Positions 1 through 9,214 of a stretch of DNA of 64,000 bases are shown piece after piece; positions within the stretch are counted from its first letter, which is position 1, and the number at the start of each line of letters is the position of its first letter. The stretch comes from CAYXVF01 sp964468125 (GTDB taxonomy: Bacteria; Myxococcota; XYA12-FULL-58-9; CAYXVF01), in the NCBI GenBank assembly GCA_964468125.1, contig CAYXVF010000009.1:21379-85378 (forward strand), written 5' to 3'. The notes under the pieces are model-generated. The model worked only from the letters and a program-made list of their open reading frames with translations. It was not told the origin of the DNA and ran no database searches. The translations under genes and the position numbers were made by a program.

Positions 1-733
1 CGTTGACGCCGTCGTAGGTGGCTCGTTCCACCTCGCCGTCCTGGGCCGCGAGCACTTCCGTACCCGTGGGAATTCCGAGGTCTACGCCGTTGTGGAACCT
101 CGTGCGCCCCAGGAAAGGATCGCCGCGATAGCCGAAAGGCGAGGTGATGCGGTGGGGCCTCGCGATCGGCCACTGAAAGGTGAGCGCCGTGTAGATCGAC
201 ATCACGCGATTGACCAGCGGCGCGGTGCGTTCGCGCTGCCTCCGGGTCAGGAAACGTCGGTGATTGGCCATCCGCCAGGGCGCCTCCACCCCTCGTCGCT
301 CTGCCTCGGTGATCGCGCGTTCCACCGCCGAATCACCGAGGATGTAAGCTTCCAGCGCCGCGTCCAAGTGTCCATGGTGCTCGGCCTTCTGCGTGATGAT
401 CCTCGCGATGTCGTCGACGGTTTCCTGTTCCTCCTCGAGGGCGAGATCGAGGGCCCGGTAGAGCGCCACCGGCGCCCCAACGCGTTCGGCCCGACGCTCA
501 ATGGCAATGTCCGACTCACGACGGAGCTCGGCAATGCGCTCCAGGTCCTCGTCGCTCGGTCCTTCTCCCCTGTCGAAATCGAAGAATGCGGTGAGATCCC
601 GGTGAGGCCGCTCGATCCCGAGAGTGAGCTCGAGGCCTCGGTCGAGGAGCGCGCCCACCGGAGTCTGCGTGTACACCGCGGTGCAAGTCACGCAGGTGAG
701 AAAGAAATCCAGCAACCCTCGCTTCGGCGACAC
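1..733 (-). CDS. M23-family metallopeptidase, C-terminus beyond the window
   Basis: A lysostaphin-type (M23) zinc peptidase that would cut peptidoglycan cross-bridges in the periplasm. The visible part is about 244 residues. Its last 45 residues read as an M23 core start: ITSPFGYR, then RFHNGVDLGIPTGTEV, which carries the HxxxD zinc-ligand motif. The second half of the domain, including the HxH ligand, lies off the window. Upstream of the core is a charged, probably helical stretch rich in Glu and Arg (about residues 60-130). The start is a GTG directly after the TGA of the upstream membrane-protein gene (734-736), so the two are probably translationally coupled. A hydrophobic segment near residues 6-15 may be a short anchor. 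Family call is good; substrate is unknown. Confidence 0.8.
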   Translation of the reverse strand, partial: MSPKRGLLDFFLTCVTCTAVYTQTPVGALLDRGLELTLGIERPHRDLTAFFDFDRGEGPSDEDLERIAELRRESDIAIERRAERVGAPVALYRALDLALEEEQETVDDIARIITQKAEHHGHLDAALEAYILGDSAVERAITEAERRGVEAPWRMANHRRFLTRRQRERTAPLVNRVMSIYTALTFQWPIARPHRITSPFGYRGDPFLGRTRFHNGVDLGIPTGTEVLAAQDGEVERATYDGVN

Positions 734-1591
734 TCAATTTACTCCGGCCCATACCCCCAAGGGCGTCGAGACAAAGACCGATGCGCCGAGCACGGTCAGC
801 ACGACGACCGCAGGTACGATCCCGCGCAACCTGCGTCGACGCGTCGGAACCAGGGCCAGCCGTGCATCTTCGTTGCGGGCCTCCGCGCGATCGAGCGCGT
901 GGTCGAGCATGGGCCAACCGAGCCGGAAGGCGAGGGCGACCTCGAGCGTGAGGACCACCCAGGGGACGATCGTCGAGGCGACGAGCAGTCGAGAGCTCGA
1001 CAAGGATGCGAACAATGCGTTCTCAGCGGCCAGTCCCACCGCGAAGCTTCCGCTGAGCACCGCGAAGAAGGCGCCCAGGGGCAGGTAGACTTTTTCCACG
1101 GTGAGATCTGCGAAGTAGTAGCGCGTATCGAGCCATAGCTGGCGGCCGAGCTTTCGGATGTGCTCGCGCCAGGAGCTCCAGCGGATCGCGCGCAGGCGCG
1201 AAGGTTTGGGTCGGGGTTCGACGTAGCCCAGGGCGGCCCACACGAGATAGGCGTCGACGTAGAGCTCGACCGCCAAGCCACCGTAGCGTGCGGCCATCTC
1301 CCGGCCCTCGATGTCGAAGAGCGAGGCGAAGGCGTAGGCGTTGCGTGTGACCCACTCTCCATCGGCGAGGCCTGTTGCGGCCACAAACGCGAGCAGACTC
1401 TCAACCAGCCATTCGGATAGGAGGTCGAATGCGCCGAGAAGATGGACGGTCCACGAGACCACCAGCTCCGAGGCCGTGTGAACCCCCATCGCCACCAAGC
1501 TCGCGATTCCCAGGGGAAGAAAGATCCAGCGCCATCGTCCCAGGAGCTCGGTCGTAGTACGATAGACTTTGAGTGGTCGCCACTCAGTCAT
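734..1591 (-). CDS. Multi-pass membrane protein of unknown function
   Basis: A 285-residue integral membrane protein that I do not recognise. Hydrophobic segments lie at about residues 20-42, 50-75, 165-190, 200-225 and 255-278, so four or five membrane spans are likely, with a soluble Arg-rich middle (about 125-155). Its start overlaps the end of the PilZ-coiled-coil gene by 8 bases, and its stop abuts the GTG start of the M23 peptidase, so the three genes probably form one transcription unit. The context suggests a cell-envelope role, possibly as membrane partner of the peptidase. That is inference from position only. Confidence 0.7.
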   Translation of the reverse strand: MTEWRPLKVYRTTTELLGRWRWIFLPLGIASLVAMGVHTASELVVSWTVHLLGAFDLLSEWLVESLLAFVAATGLADGEWVTRNAYAFASLFDIEGREMAARYGGLAVELYVDAYLVWAALGYVEPRPKPSRLRAIRWSSWREHIRKLGRQLWLDTRYYFADLTVEKVYLPLGAFFAVLSGSFAVGLAAENALFASLSSSRLLVASTIVPWVVLTLEVALAFRLGWPMLDHALDRAEARNEDARLALVPTRRRRLRGIVPAVVVLTVLGASVFVSTPLGVWAGVN

Positions 1592-2585
1592 TGTCTTTGT
1601 CTTCGCCGTTGTCTTCCTTGCCCGACATCACGGAGACTAAACGGCGTAGCTCGCGCTCTTTCTTCCGCAGCTTGCCCAATCTTTCTTCGGTGAGGAGCAG
1701 GCGTCCCTGGAGCTCTTCGGTGCGCGCCTTTGCCTCCGCGATGGCATTTTCCATTTCTATCTTTGCGCTCGCCTGTGCTTCTTCTTCGAGCTTTTGAAGG
1801 TCCTGGTGCAGCTCGCGGAAGTCGTTTTCAGCGTGCGTTGCGCGGTCGGACATGCGCGCGAGGTCGCGGTTGAGCGCGGCGTTCTGTGACTCGAGCTCTC
1901 CGATGCGATCCACGTATTTTTGTTCCGCACGCTTGCGGCGCTTCTCGTAGCCGTCGAGGATCGTGCGCAGCTCGCGTGCGTGTTTGTCCTGGAGCTGCCG
2001 CTGCAGCTCGATTTCGCGCTCCTCCAGGTTGCTCTCGAGCTGCTTTTTGTCGATCGCCAGCCGTTCGATGATCGCCCGGTTGCTGTCGTCATCGTCTTCC
2101 AGCGTCTCGACTTCGTCTTGCAGCGAGGTCAACATCGCGCGCGCTTCGCGAAGGCGCGCACGCAGCGCTCGAATCTCACGCTTCAGGACGTCGATGTCGT
2201 CCGGGAGCTCGTCGTCGTCACCGAGCTGCGGGGCAGCGGCTTCGTATTCGGACAAGAGCTCAGCGAGGAGCTCTCGATTCTTCGGTCCGACGTCTTTGAA
2301 ACGCAGTCCCATGCCCACGGGAATGGCGTCGCCGTCGTCATCCTTCGCGGTTGCGATCCGAACGACCTCACCCAAGAGCTTGATCGGGTGATCCCAGTCC
2401 GGGGGGGTGAGCTCGAGGCGCACCTCCGTGCCCACGGCCTGGACGTCTCGTGTTCGGATGTAGACTCCGCCCTGGGACAAGTCGCGGAGGAACCGACGCC
2501 GCGAGCGCTCGCCGCTCTCGATCTCGAGAGAGAGGGTAGGCGCCTCGATTCGGTCATGGCGGCGTTTTTTGTCGGATTCGCTCAT
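1584..2585 (-). CDS. PilZ-domain protein with long C-terminal coiled coil
   Basis: 333 residues. The N-terminal about 100 residues are a PilZ domain, the usual c-di-GMP receptor fold: RRHDRIEA supplies the RxxxR element, and RDLSQGGVYI about 25 residues later supplies the (D/N)xSxxG element. From about residue 130 to 315 the protein is almost uninterrupted heptad-like helix rich in Glu, Arg, Leu and Gln (REIRALRARLREAR, LQDEVETLE, KKQLESNLEEREIELQ), a predicted long coiled coil. The C-terminus is acidic. There is no signal peptide, so it is cytoplasmic. Myxococcota carry many stand-alone PilZ proteins linked to motility and polarity. A c-di-GMP-controlled scaffold is a reasonable inference, but the partner is unknown. 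Confidence 0.85.
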   Translation of the reverse strand: MSESDKKRRHDRIEAPTLSLEIESGERSRRRFLRDLSQGGVYIRTRDVQAVGTEVRLELTPPDWDHPIKLLGEVVRIATAKDDDGDAIPVGMGLRFKDVGPKNRELLAELLSEYEAAAPQLGDDDELPDDIDVLKREIRALRARLREARAMLTSLQDEVETLEDDDDSNRAIIERLAIDKKQLESNLEEREIELQRQLQDKHARELRTILDGYEKRRKRAEQKYVDRIGELESQNAALNRDLARMSDRATHAENDFRELHQDLQKLEEEAQASAKIEMENAIAEAKARTEELQGRLLLTEERLGKLRKKERELRRLVSVMSGKEDNGEDKDND

Positions 2586-2639
2586 CGTGAGCTCGCTCGC
2601 TCGCGATTAGAGCCCCGATGGGTCCCCCGAGCAAGAAAG

Positions 2640-3986
2640 TCAGGGTTTGACGACCACCGTGTCGCCGATCTGAAGGTAGGGCCAGAAGCTGTCGATCTCA
2701 CTGTCGGTGACCGCCGCGCACCCCCAGGTCCAATCCTGGCGCTCGGGTTCGTGGTTGCCGTGAACCTCGATCAGACTGCCGAGCAGGGTGGTTTGAGGGG
2801 GCACCGCGCAGGCGTCGATCGCCTCGCGAATGCGAATGCCGGTCGCGAGGTCGATCAAGCCCTCTTCCAGGCCCCGCTCGGCGTCCTCCTCGTTCGGATA
2901 GCTCAGGAGCAAGCCGCGATGAAACTGCGAGCCCGGTTTGCGCTGGGCAACGTAGAACACGCCCTCCGGGGTCTTTCCGTCCCCCTCGCGAACCTTGTCG
3001 CCGTCAGGTGCGAAGCCCAAGCCCGTCGCGAAGGTGTCGACGACATCGCCGGCGCGGCAAAAGGCCATGTTTCGGGCCGACTTGTTCACCACCAGGTAGT
3101 ACTCGGGGGTCCTGTCACAAAAATGCAGCCCGTCCCCGCCGTCGCCCCAGGCGTCGGCGCAGTCGCTGCTCGCCACGGAAGGGTCGTGGGAGGGCGCTTC
3201 GGGATCGACGAAACACACGCCGGCCTCTTCGAGGCACTCGTGGCCCACGTCCGTTCGGCAGCTCGCGTCGCCCTCGCAGGTTCGCATGCAGGCACTGTCG
3301 CCTCGGTCGTTGATCTGCATGCAGCGACTCCCCTCCGGGCAGCCCGTGCTGTCGCAAAAACGTTTCGAGCAGTAGCCACCGCTCACCTTCAGGCAGGTGT
3401 AGTGCTCGCAGTCGGAATCCGCGTAACACTCACCGTCGATGTCGTTCCCAGGTGAGGGCGCGCCGGGCCAGGCCTCGGTCTCCGCCGGGAGGCACACAGC
3501 GCTCGTCCTCGTCGAGCCGAAGCGCGGTCGCACCACGCAGTGATAGCCCAGACGGCAACCTGTGGGGGAGCGATCGAAGTCGCAACCGGCGACGCACTGG
3601 GGGCGGTTGTCGGCGTCGGAAATGCAGCGGGTGGTGCTGAAGGGCGAGCCCTCGCTCAGGTCTTCGTCTGGGCACACCCAAGCGCCGGAGCTCGTCTGCT
3701 CGCAGGCCTGGATGCAGTGTCCGCCGGGAAAGTTTCGGTCGCATTCCGGGGACGCGGAGTAGGCGCTCGAATCGCAGCTCGCGCGCGACGTGCAAGCCCC
3801 ACCGATCCAACCCGGGTTGAGCTCGACACCTTCATCCGCGGTCTTCGCTGCGAGGGCGGGAGGTGCGCTCGTCGGCGCGCTGGATTGGGAGGTGCTTTCC
3901 CGGTTGGGCTCCGAGTCGAGGGGGGTGGCACCGCAGGCAAAGAACAGCCCGGCGGCACTCGTCAACACGAGGGCCCTGAGTATCAT
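2640..3986 (-). CDS. Cys-rich lipoprotein with C-terminal L,D-transpeptidase (YkuD) domain
   Basis: A predicted lipoprotein of about 448 residues. I chose the ATG at 3986 because a signal sequence with a lipobox (LFFAC) follows at once; the frame stays open upstream to a TTG at 4013. The middle (about residues 60-280) holds many Cys in short spaced pairs, typical of Myxococcota surface lipoproteins. The C-terminal about 150 residues are a YkuD domain, with catalytic His in the VHGN motif (about residue 409) and catalytic Cys in DWTWGCAAV (about residue 423). YkuD enzymes form 3-3 peptidoglycan cross-links or attach proteins to peptidoglycan. The final Cys region reads WGCAAV, close to the usual SHGC(I/V)R. 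The Cys-rich/YkuD fusion is unusual. Confidence 0.85.
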   Translation of the reverse strand: MILRALVLTSAAGLFFACGATPLDSEPNRESTSQSSAPTSAPPALAAKTADEGVELNPGWIGGACTSRASCDSSAYSASPECDRNFPGGHCIQACEQTSSGAWVCPDEDLSEGSPFSTTRCISDADNRPQCVAGCDFDRSPTGCRLGYHCVVRPRFGSTRTSAVCLPAETEAWPGAPSPGNDIDGECYADSDCEHYTCLKVSGGYCSKRFCDSTGCPEGSRCMQINDRGDSACMRTCEGDASCRTDVGHECLEEAGVCFVDPEAPSHDPSVASSDCADAWGDGGDGLHFCDRTPEYYLVVNKSARNMAFCRAGDVVDTFATGLGFAPDGDKVREGDGKTPEGVFYVAQRKPGSQFHRGLLLSYPNEEDAERGLEEGLIDLATGIRIREAIDACAVPPQTTLLGSLIEVHGNHEPERQDWTWGCAAVTDSEIDSFWPYLQIGDTVVVKP

Positions 3987-4064
3987 CCGTTGTCCATCCC
4001 ATCCGCGGCGCAACGCCGCAGGGCGGATGTAGTGGAATCAGCGGAGATCGGTCAACCCGGAGCC

Positions 4065-5306
4065 TCAGAGATAGGGGTCACAGGCGGTGCCCATCGGTTG
4101 GTCGCGATAGGTGCCGAGGCGGGTGTAGATCATCTTGGCCGCGGACCACAGGGAGACGTCCACCAGCTCGGTCGCGTCTTCTCCGACGAACCACTTGACG
4201 GTCTTTTCCTCGCGACTGACGTACTCCATCACCAAGCGGCCAGACTCGGTGAGGAAGACCGCACCCGCTTGATCGACGATCGCGTCATCCAAGGGAATGT
4301 GCTCGATATGCCCCTTGCGTCCGATGAAGAGACGGTAGTCTTCCACCTCTCCCGTGCGTTTCTCGTCGTCGCGTACCCCGTCGACGAAGTAGTAGGTGCC
4401 GCGGTTGTTACGGGCGAGAACCACGGGATAGCGTTGCCAGCGAGGAGCAAACAGCCGCGCCTGGCCTCGGAGCTTCTTCGCCTCAGCGGCGCCCACTCTT
4501 TCGAGGGTGACCGTCTTTTTGCCACAGGTGAGCTCGAAGACGCCGTCCTTCATGTTGAAGCTCGGACGCTCGAAGCGCGGATCCCAGAAGCCCACGTTGA
4601 ACGATGTGTCGCCGTTGCTCCCGCCGCTGCCGACTTGCTGCTCCCAAAGGGCGCCAGGGCTGCCGGCGAGGAAAAGGTCTCGCCCTTTGTTCTCCACGTC
4701 GTAGGCCAACACGTTGCCCGTGGGGTCTTTCAGGAAGACGAGGTCGTCGGGGAGGGTCTGGTCGAGGGGAATGTCTTCAAAACCCTGGGGCATCGCTTTC
4801 TTGCCCTTGGGCGGCTTGGGCGGCAAGCGCAGCATCGCTTGGGTGGTGCGAGATTCGATCCCGAGCTGCTCGAAGACCTGAGCGCCGAGCTTTGGAAGAG
4901 CGTCCAAAAGCGCGTCGATCTTCGGACTGCGAACTCGCACGCTCGCCGCGGAGGTGACTTTGACCTCCTTTGCTTTGATGACCGTCAGTGACACGAGCTG
5001 GCTCTCGCCCAGCGTCGCGTAGTTGCCGCGGATCAAAAACGGCGCGCCGAGCGCCTCGGCGACGTCCGGATAGCAGGACGGTTCGTTGCATCCCATGACC
5101 TGGCGGGCAGCATCGTTCTGCAGCACCGCCTTGACGTCGTCGTGGGTCAGCAACTGGGTGCCCGGGTAGCGTCGAAGGTCCGCGGCGATCGCGCCCTCCA
5201 AGGCGTCACATTGGTTCTGGGCGAGCTCCTTCGGGCACTCGAGAGGGAGCATGACGTACTTCGTAGGCGCCGCGAGCAGCGCAGCGCTGAGCAATGTGGG
5301 TATCAT
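4065..5306 (-). CDS. Secreted protein of unknown function
   Basis: About 413 residues from the ATG at 5306, chosen because it begins a short hydrophobic signal (MIPTLLSAALLAAP). The frame extends 50 codons upstream, but those are basic and overlap the next gene. The N-terminal half (about residues 15-160) resembles the small secreted protein at 24064-24642: both have a segment aimed at a serial DDVKAVL/RDVGALL element, a GC(N/D)xxxC pair, a DVAEALGA/EIGLALDA helix and a sensing-like beta sheet. This could be a divergent CsgG/TolB-N-like fold, which is inference. The C-terminal half (about 200-413) is beta-rich and unrecognised. It sits between a secreted TPR gene and the L,D-transpeptidase gene, fitting an envelope function. 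Confidence 0.75.
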   Translation of the reverse strand: MIPTLLSAALLAAPTKYVMLPLECPKELAQNQCDALEGAIAADLRRYPGTQLLTHDDVKAVLQNDAARQVMGCNEPSCYPDVAEALGAPFLIRGNYATLGESQLVSLTVIKAKEVKVTSAASVRVRSPKIDALLDALPKLGAQVFEQLGIESRTTQAMLRLPPKPPKGKKAMPQGFEDIPLDQTLPDDLVFLKDPTGNVLAYDVENKGRDLFLAGSPGALWEQQVGSGGSNGDTSFNVGFWDPRFERPSFNMKDGVFELTCGKKTVTLERVGAAEAKKLRGQARLFAPRWQRYPVVLARNNRGTYYFVDGVRDDEKRTGEVEDYRLFIGRKGHIEHIPLDDAIVDQAGAVFLTESGRLVMEYVSREEKTVKWFVGEDATELVDVSLWSAAKMIYTRLGTYRDQPMGTACDPYL

Positions 5307-5418
5307 CGGCCCGGACCCTAACGAAAAGCGGAGCGGCGCTCTAGGCCGCATCTCACTGAAGAACGCGGGACACGCTCGACCTCGCAACGAGGCCTCGAGG
5401 CCCGAGGACGACGGGAGC

Positions 5419-6984
5419 CTAGAAGCTGAAGCCTGGAGCCGTGGGCCGAGCCGCATCCGGGCGAACGGCGCCGGCGGAGTCGGTTGGGAACGGACTCAAC
5501 TGAAGGAGCCTCGGGTCGAGTTTCAGATTCGGATCCTTGAACAAATGCGCCACGCGCCGTCGACGCTCCAGCTTCTCGAGGTCGACGTCAGCGCGGAGGG
5601 TCGAGCTGATCACGAACCCCTCCTCCGCGGCCGCGAGGAGCTGGTCCTCGGCCTCTTCGAGTTTTCCCTGGCGAGCCAACAGGATAGCGAGATTGGTCCG
5701 CGTACGACCACGCGTGCGCCACTCGCTGACACCGGTCGCCAGTCCCAGCGCTCGGTTCAGCGCTCTTTCGGCGAGGCGGTCCTTGCGCTGGAGCAGGTAG
5801 ACATAGCCGAGTCTCGAGAGCACCTCGCCAAACACTCGAGGCTTCTCCGCCATCGCCTGGAGAAGCGTTGCCGCTTCTTCGAGCTTGCCCGCGTCGACCA
5901 GTCGACTCGCGAGCTCGAGCTCGACCATCATGCTTTCCGGGTCCTGGGCCACCGCCTGCCGCGAGACCGCGACGGCGTCGTCGAGGAGGCCGAGCCGAGC
6001 CATCGAGTAACCTTTTTGCGACAAAGCGTAGGGGCTGCGGGTGACGGTGGAGAGATAGCGGTTCCAGACCGCGAGGGCTTCTTTGTACTCGCGTGTGATG
6101 TTGAGGTGCTCACCGAGGTAGCTCAAGAAGATCAACGCACCCGGCTGGACGCGAACCGCATCCCTCAGAACGGCGGCGCCGGCACTGTTGCTCTTGAATC
6201 GGGTGGCCAACCAGTACTCGGAAAGAATCGCGAAGGGCACGTATGAGCTGGCGCCGCGGGACTTCTTTAGCGCTTCCGCGGCGCGCGCGTTCTGAAGCGA
6301 CAGGGAGCTCGCGAGGCTGAGCGCTGCCCAGGCGTCGACAAACCTGGGGTCGAGCTTCACCGCCTCCTCGCAGCGCGTGCGTGCCGCGGCGAGAGTGGTG
6401 GTCTCGACCACGTGGGATTTGCGAAGCCCCATCGGCTGGCGGACGAGCGGGGCGTAGCAGGCGAGGTAGGCGCCCATGGCTGCGCCGGAGTCGCTTCGCG
6501 GATGGACCGCGCCCGTAGGCAGCGAAATCCCGTCAAAGGCCGCGACCGCCTTTGCCAGAGCTAGGCCGCCGGATTTGACCGCAGCCGCGGGGTCAGACGG
6601 CAGGTCGACGACCACCGGAACGGTCTCGTCGCCGCGAAATGCCGTCGCCGTCAATCGCCAGCCGCCTTGCGTTCGCGTGATGGTGCCGTAGGTCCCGGTG
6701 GCGGCGCCGAGCAGCGTTGCTGCCGCCTGGCGCATCTCGTCCTCGGCCAGATCGGCGCTGGTCCAGCCGCGGTGGCGCGCCATGCTCAGCACCTGTTTGA
6801 GGTGGAGGTGGTGGTAGGCCCCGGTCTGATAGAGCGCTGCTCCGGCCACGTCCGCAATGCCGTAGCCGAGCTCGATCCCCGCTGGCTCATTCGCGTGGGG
6901 AGGAAAGACCGCGGGAGTTGTGCGTTTGACGGCCTGGGCGGGGGCTGCTCCGAGCAGCGTGAGCAGAATGATTGCGAGTCGCAT
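5419..6984 (-). CDS. Secreted TPR-repeat protein
   Basis: 521 residues with a clear signal peptide ending near AQA (residue 18). Residues 30-160 form a mixed alpha/beta domain I do not recognise. Residues about 175-470 are tetratricopeptide-like helical pairs, recognisable from spaced Ala/Leu/Tyr patterns (CEEAVKLDPRFVDAWAALS, RQAVAQDPESMMVELELAS, LARQGKLEEAEDQLLAAA). TPR arrays act as protein-binding scaffolds, here probably in the periplasm. The gene is followed by the secreted gene at 4065-5306 on the same strand. Their stop and possible upstream start come close, consistent with co-transcription. The partner is unknown. Confidence 0.8.
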   Translation of the reverse strand: MRLAIILLTLLGAAPAQAVKRTTPAVFPPHANEPAGIELGYGIADVAGAALYQTGAYHHLHLKQVLSMARHRGWTSADLAEDEMRQAAATLLGAATGTYGTITRTQGGWRLTATAFRGDETVPVVVDLPSDPAAAVKSGGLALAKAVAAFDGISLPTGAVHPRSDSGAAMGAYLACYAPLVRQPMGLRKSHVVETTTLAAARTRCEEAVKLDPRFVDAWAALSLASSLSLQNARAAEALKKSRGASSYVPFAILSEYWLATRFKSNSAGAAVLRDAVRVQPGALIFLSYLGEHLNITREYKEALAVWNRYLSTVTRSPYALSQKGYSMARLGLLDDAVAVSRQAVAQDPESMMVELELASRLVDAGKLEEAATLLQAMAEKPRVFGEVLSRLGYVYLLQRKDRLAERALNRALGLATGVSEWRTRGRTRTNLAILLARQGKLEEAEDQLLAAAEEGFVISSTLRADVDLEKLERRRRVAHLFKDPNLKLDPRLLQLSPFPTDSAGAVRPDAARPTAPGFSF

Positions 6985-7074
6985 GATGGCTCCGGTACTG
7001 CGGCAGTAGACCCTATCGACCCTACGCCAGCAAGGCGCATCGCTCGGTCCCTCGCGCCTGATGGGCGTCTGCTC

Positions 7075-8139
7075 TTACCTAGCCGCCTTGCGTTTTCGGC
7101 GAACGGGCTCGAGGTTGGGTGGAACGATGACCTTCTGCACTTCGACGTCGACCTCAATCCGTTTGCCTCTTCGAAGCACCGTATAGGGGATCACGTCGCC
7201 TGCCTTCAAACCGGTGAGATATTCGTGCACCTGCTCCTTCTGCCCCACGTTGAGGTCTCCCACTTTGACGATGAGGTCACCACCGAGGATGAGGGTAACG
7301 CCACCCACTGTCGCTTCGATGTCACCACCTCGGAGTCCGGCGCTGTAGGCGGAAGAGCCGGGCTGCACCCGCTCCACGAGGAGCGCGTCCCGTTCCGCCC
7401 AGTTCATGGCTTCGGCGAGAGGGGCGGGGATGCGTCGCAGGGTCACGCCGATGTAAGGAATCGCCTCGAGAAACAGACGTCGCCGTACGGTGTCCGATGG
7501 AACGGCGAACCCGAGACCGACGCTACCGCCGGAGGTGGACGCAAGAAAGCTCGCGATTCCGATCACCTGGCCGCTACGATTGAACAGCGCCCCTCCCGAG
7601 TTGCCTTGATTGATGGCCGCATCGGTCTGGATCACGTTCTTGGGCAGAAAAGCGAGCTCATGACCGAACTCCGTGCGAATGGCGCTGACGATGCCGGTGG
7701 TGAGCGTGTGCTTGAGGCCCAAGGGAGCACCGATGCAAAAGACAGGCTCGCCCACGACGAGCTCGGACGAGCCGCCGAGCTCGGGTACGTATGTGCCCGC
7801 AGGCATTTCGGCGACTTTCAACAACGCGAGGTCCTCGCTGCGGGACAGGGTCACCACGTCGGCCACCTGACGCTCGCCATTCTTGAACTCGACGATGATC
7901 TCCCAGGCTTGCTCCACCACGTGGCCGGCGGTAGCGACGAAGCCGTCGCCATGGAGCACGACACCGCTGCCGACGCCCGGTGCGCCGGGAGCGTAGGCGT
8001 AGACCGTGACCACCGACGGAGCGAGGCCATCGTAGAGGCCGTTGAGGTTTTCGATCGATGAAGAGCGGTTGGTGCGAGCGGCAACGGGTGCTGCCACGAG
8101 CAGGACTAGGGCTGCGAGCCAAACGTGTCTCGTTCGCAT
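7075..8139 (-). CDS. HtrA/Deg-like periplasmic serine protease with PDZ domain
   Basis: 354 residues from the ATG at 8139, which opens a good signal peptide (AALVLLVAAPVAAR). An upstream in-frame extension to 8283 is not secretory-looking and was rejected. The trypsin-like domain (about residues 30-230) has the full triad: His73 in TAGHVVE, Asp103 in SEDLALLK and Ser181 in QGNSGGALF. A PDZ domain follows (about 245-330), with GSSAYSAGLRGGD as the carboxylate-binding region. DegP/DegQ-type enzymes degrade misfolded envelope proteins. Only one PDZ is visible, as in DegS-type members, but the signal looks cleavable. The C-terminus is Lys/Arg-rich. Confidence 0.9.
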   Translation of the reverse strand: MRTRHVWLAALVLLVAAPVAARTNRSSSIENLNGLYDGLAPSVVTVYAYAPGAPGVGSGVVLHGDGFVATAGHVVEQAWEIIVEFKNGERQVADVVTLSRSEDLALLKVAEMPAGTYVPELGGSSELVVGEPVFCIGAPLGLKHTLTTGIVSAIRTEFGHELAFLPKNVIQTDAAINQGNSGGALFNRSGQVIGIASFLASTSGGSVGLGFAVPSDTVRRRLFLEAIPYIGVTLRRIPAPLAEAMNWAERDALLVERVQPGSSAYSAGLRGGDIEATVGGVTLILGGDLIVKVGDLNVGQKEQVHEYLTGLKAGDVIPYTVLRRGKRIEVDVEVQKVIVPPNLEPVRRKRKAAR

Positions 8140-8239
8140 GATGCACCGAAACACACCGGAAAACCCCGTCGACATCAAGCGCAGCGGTGGTGGTTGGGCC
8201 CACATCCATGCGCCCTTGATGGGCCTGTGGGATTGGCGG

Positions 8240-9214
8240 ATGCTGCGAAGCATGTGGCTCGCGCTATCCATTTTCGTCGCCATTCTCCTCCTGGTGACGG
8301 TCTATGACCTGTTGCAGACCCGCCACGCGATCCTGCGAAACTTTCCGATCATCGGGCACTTTCGATACATTCTCGAGGCGGTGGGGCCGGAGCTTCGCCA
8401 GTACATCGTCACCAACAACAACGAAGAACGGCCCTTCAGTCGCGACCAGCGCCGATGGATCTACGCGTCGTCAAAGAAGGAGAACAACTACTTCGGCTTT
8501 GGAACGGACAACGACCTCGAGCTCTCCCCGAACCACATCGTCATTCGCCACAGCCCGTTCCCGCGACCCGATCCGCACCCAGGCGAACCTGGCTACGACG
8601 CGATGCACGCGCTCCCCTGCGCCAAGATCCTCGGAGAAGCCCGCGACCGTCCCGGCAGCTTTCGGCCGAGCTCCGTCGTGAATGTGTCTGCGATGAGCTT
8701 TGGAGCGCTGAGTGGCAACGCCGTCGCCGCGCTCAACGAGGGCTGCAAGATCGCCGGGTGCTTGCACAACAGTGGTGAGGGCGGAGTGAGCGTGAACCAC
8801 CAGCGAGGCGGGGATCTCATATGGCAGCTCGGGACTGGATACTTCGGCTGCCGCACGGAGGACGGGCGTTTCGACGAGAATGCGTTTCTGCGAGTGATCG
8901 AAGCCAATCCAGTGCGAACGGTGGAGATCAAGCTCAGCCAGGGGGCGAAGCCGGGAGTCGGGGGATTCTTGCCTGCCTCGAAGATCACGGCCGAGATCGC
9001 TCAGGCCCGCGGAATTCCGATGGGCAAAGACTGTGTGAGCCCGTCCCACCACGCCGAGTTTCATTCGGTCGACGAGATGCTCCGCTTCGTCGAGCGCCTC
9101 GCGGCGGCGAGTGGGTTGCGCATCGGCATCAAGTCTGCGGTGGGGCATGAAGTCTTTAACTACGACCCGCGCTGGGGCGTCATTCGCGAAGCGCCTCAGC
9201 GCGCGGTGCACTAG
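8240..9214 (+). pseudogene. FMN-binding glutamate synthase-family protein, C-terminally truncated
   Basis: The N-terminus matches the membrane-anchored GltB-like family: one transmembrane segment (about residues 3-22), then RNFPIIGHFRYILE and GPELRQYI, and the start of the glutamate-synthase FMN domain (NVSAMSFGALS, HNSGEGGVS, KPGVGGFLP, CVSPSHH, IGIKSAVG). Family members are about 500-540 residues. This frame ends about 20 residues after IGIKSAVG with an unrelated tail, so roughly the last third of the FMN domain, including the GGEGGTGAAP-type segment, is absent. pgi begins 12 bases later, leaving no room for the rest. It looks like a deletion product, probably inactive. The start is uncertain; ATGs at 8141, 8144 and 8219 are also in frame. 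Confidence 0.75.

Noticed and set aside
1920..3455. Long plus-strand open frame (about 511 codons) across the PilZ and L,D-transpeptidase genes
   Set aside because: It lies antisense to two genes with clear family motifs; its product is low-complexity Ala/Arg/Val. High GC commonly keeps such antisense frames open.
3540..4991. Long plus-strand open frame (about 483 codons)
   Set aside because: Antisense to the transpeptidase and the secreted protein at 4065-5306; no recognisable domain or ribosome-binding site.
6667..8061. Plus-strand open frame (about 464 codons) opposite the TPR and HtrA genes
   Set aside because: The HtrA-like gene on the other strand has a complete catalytic triad; the antisense product shows no motif.
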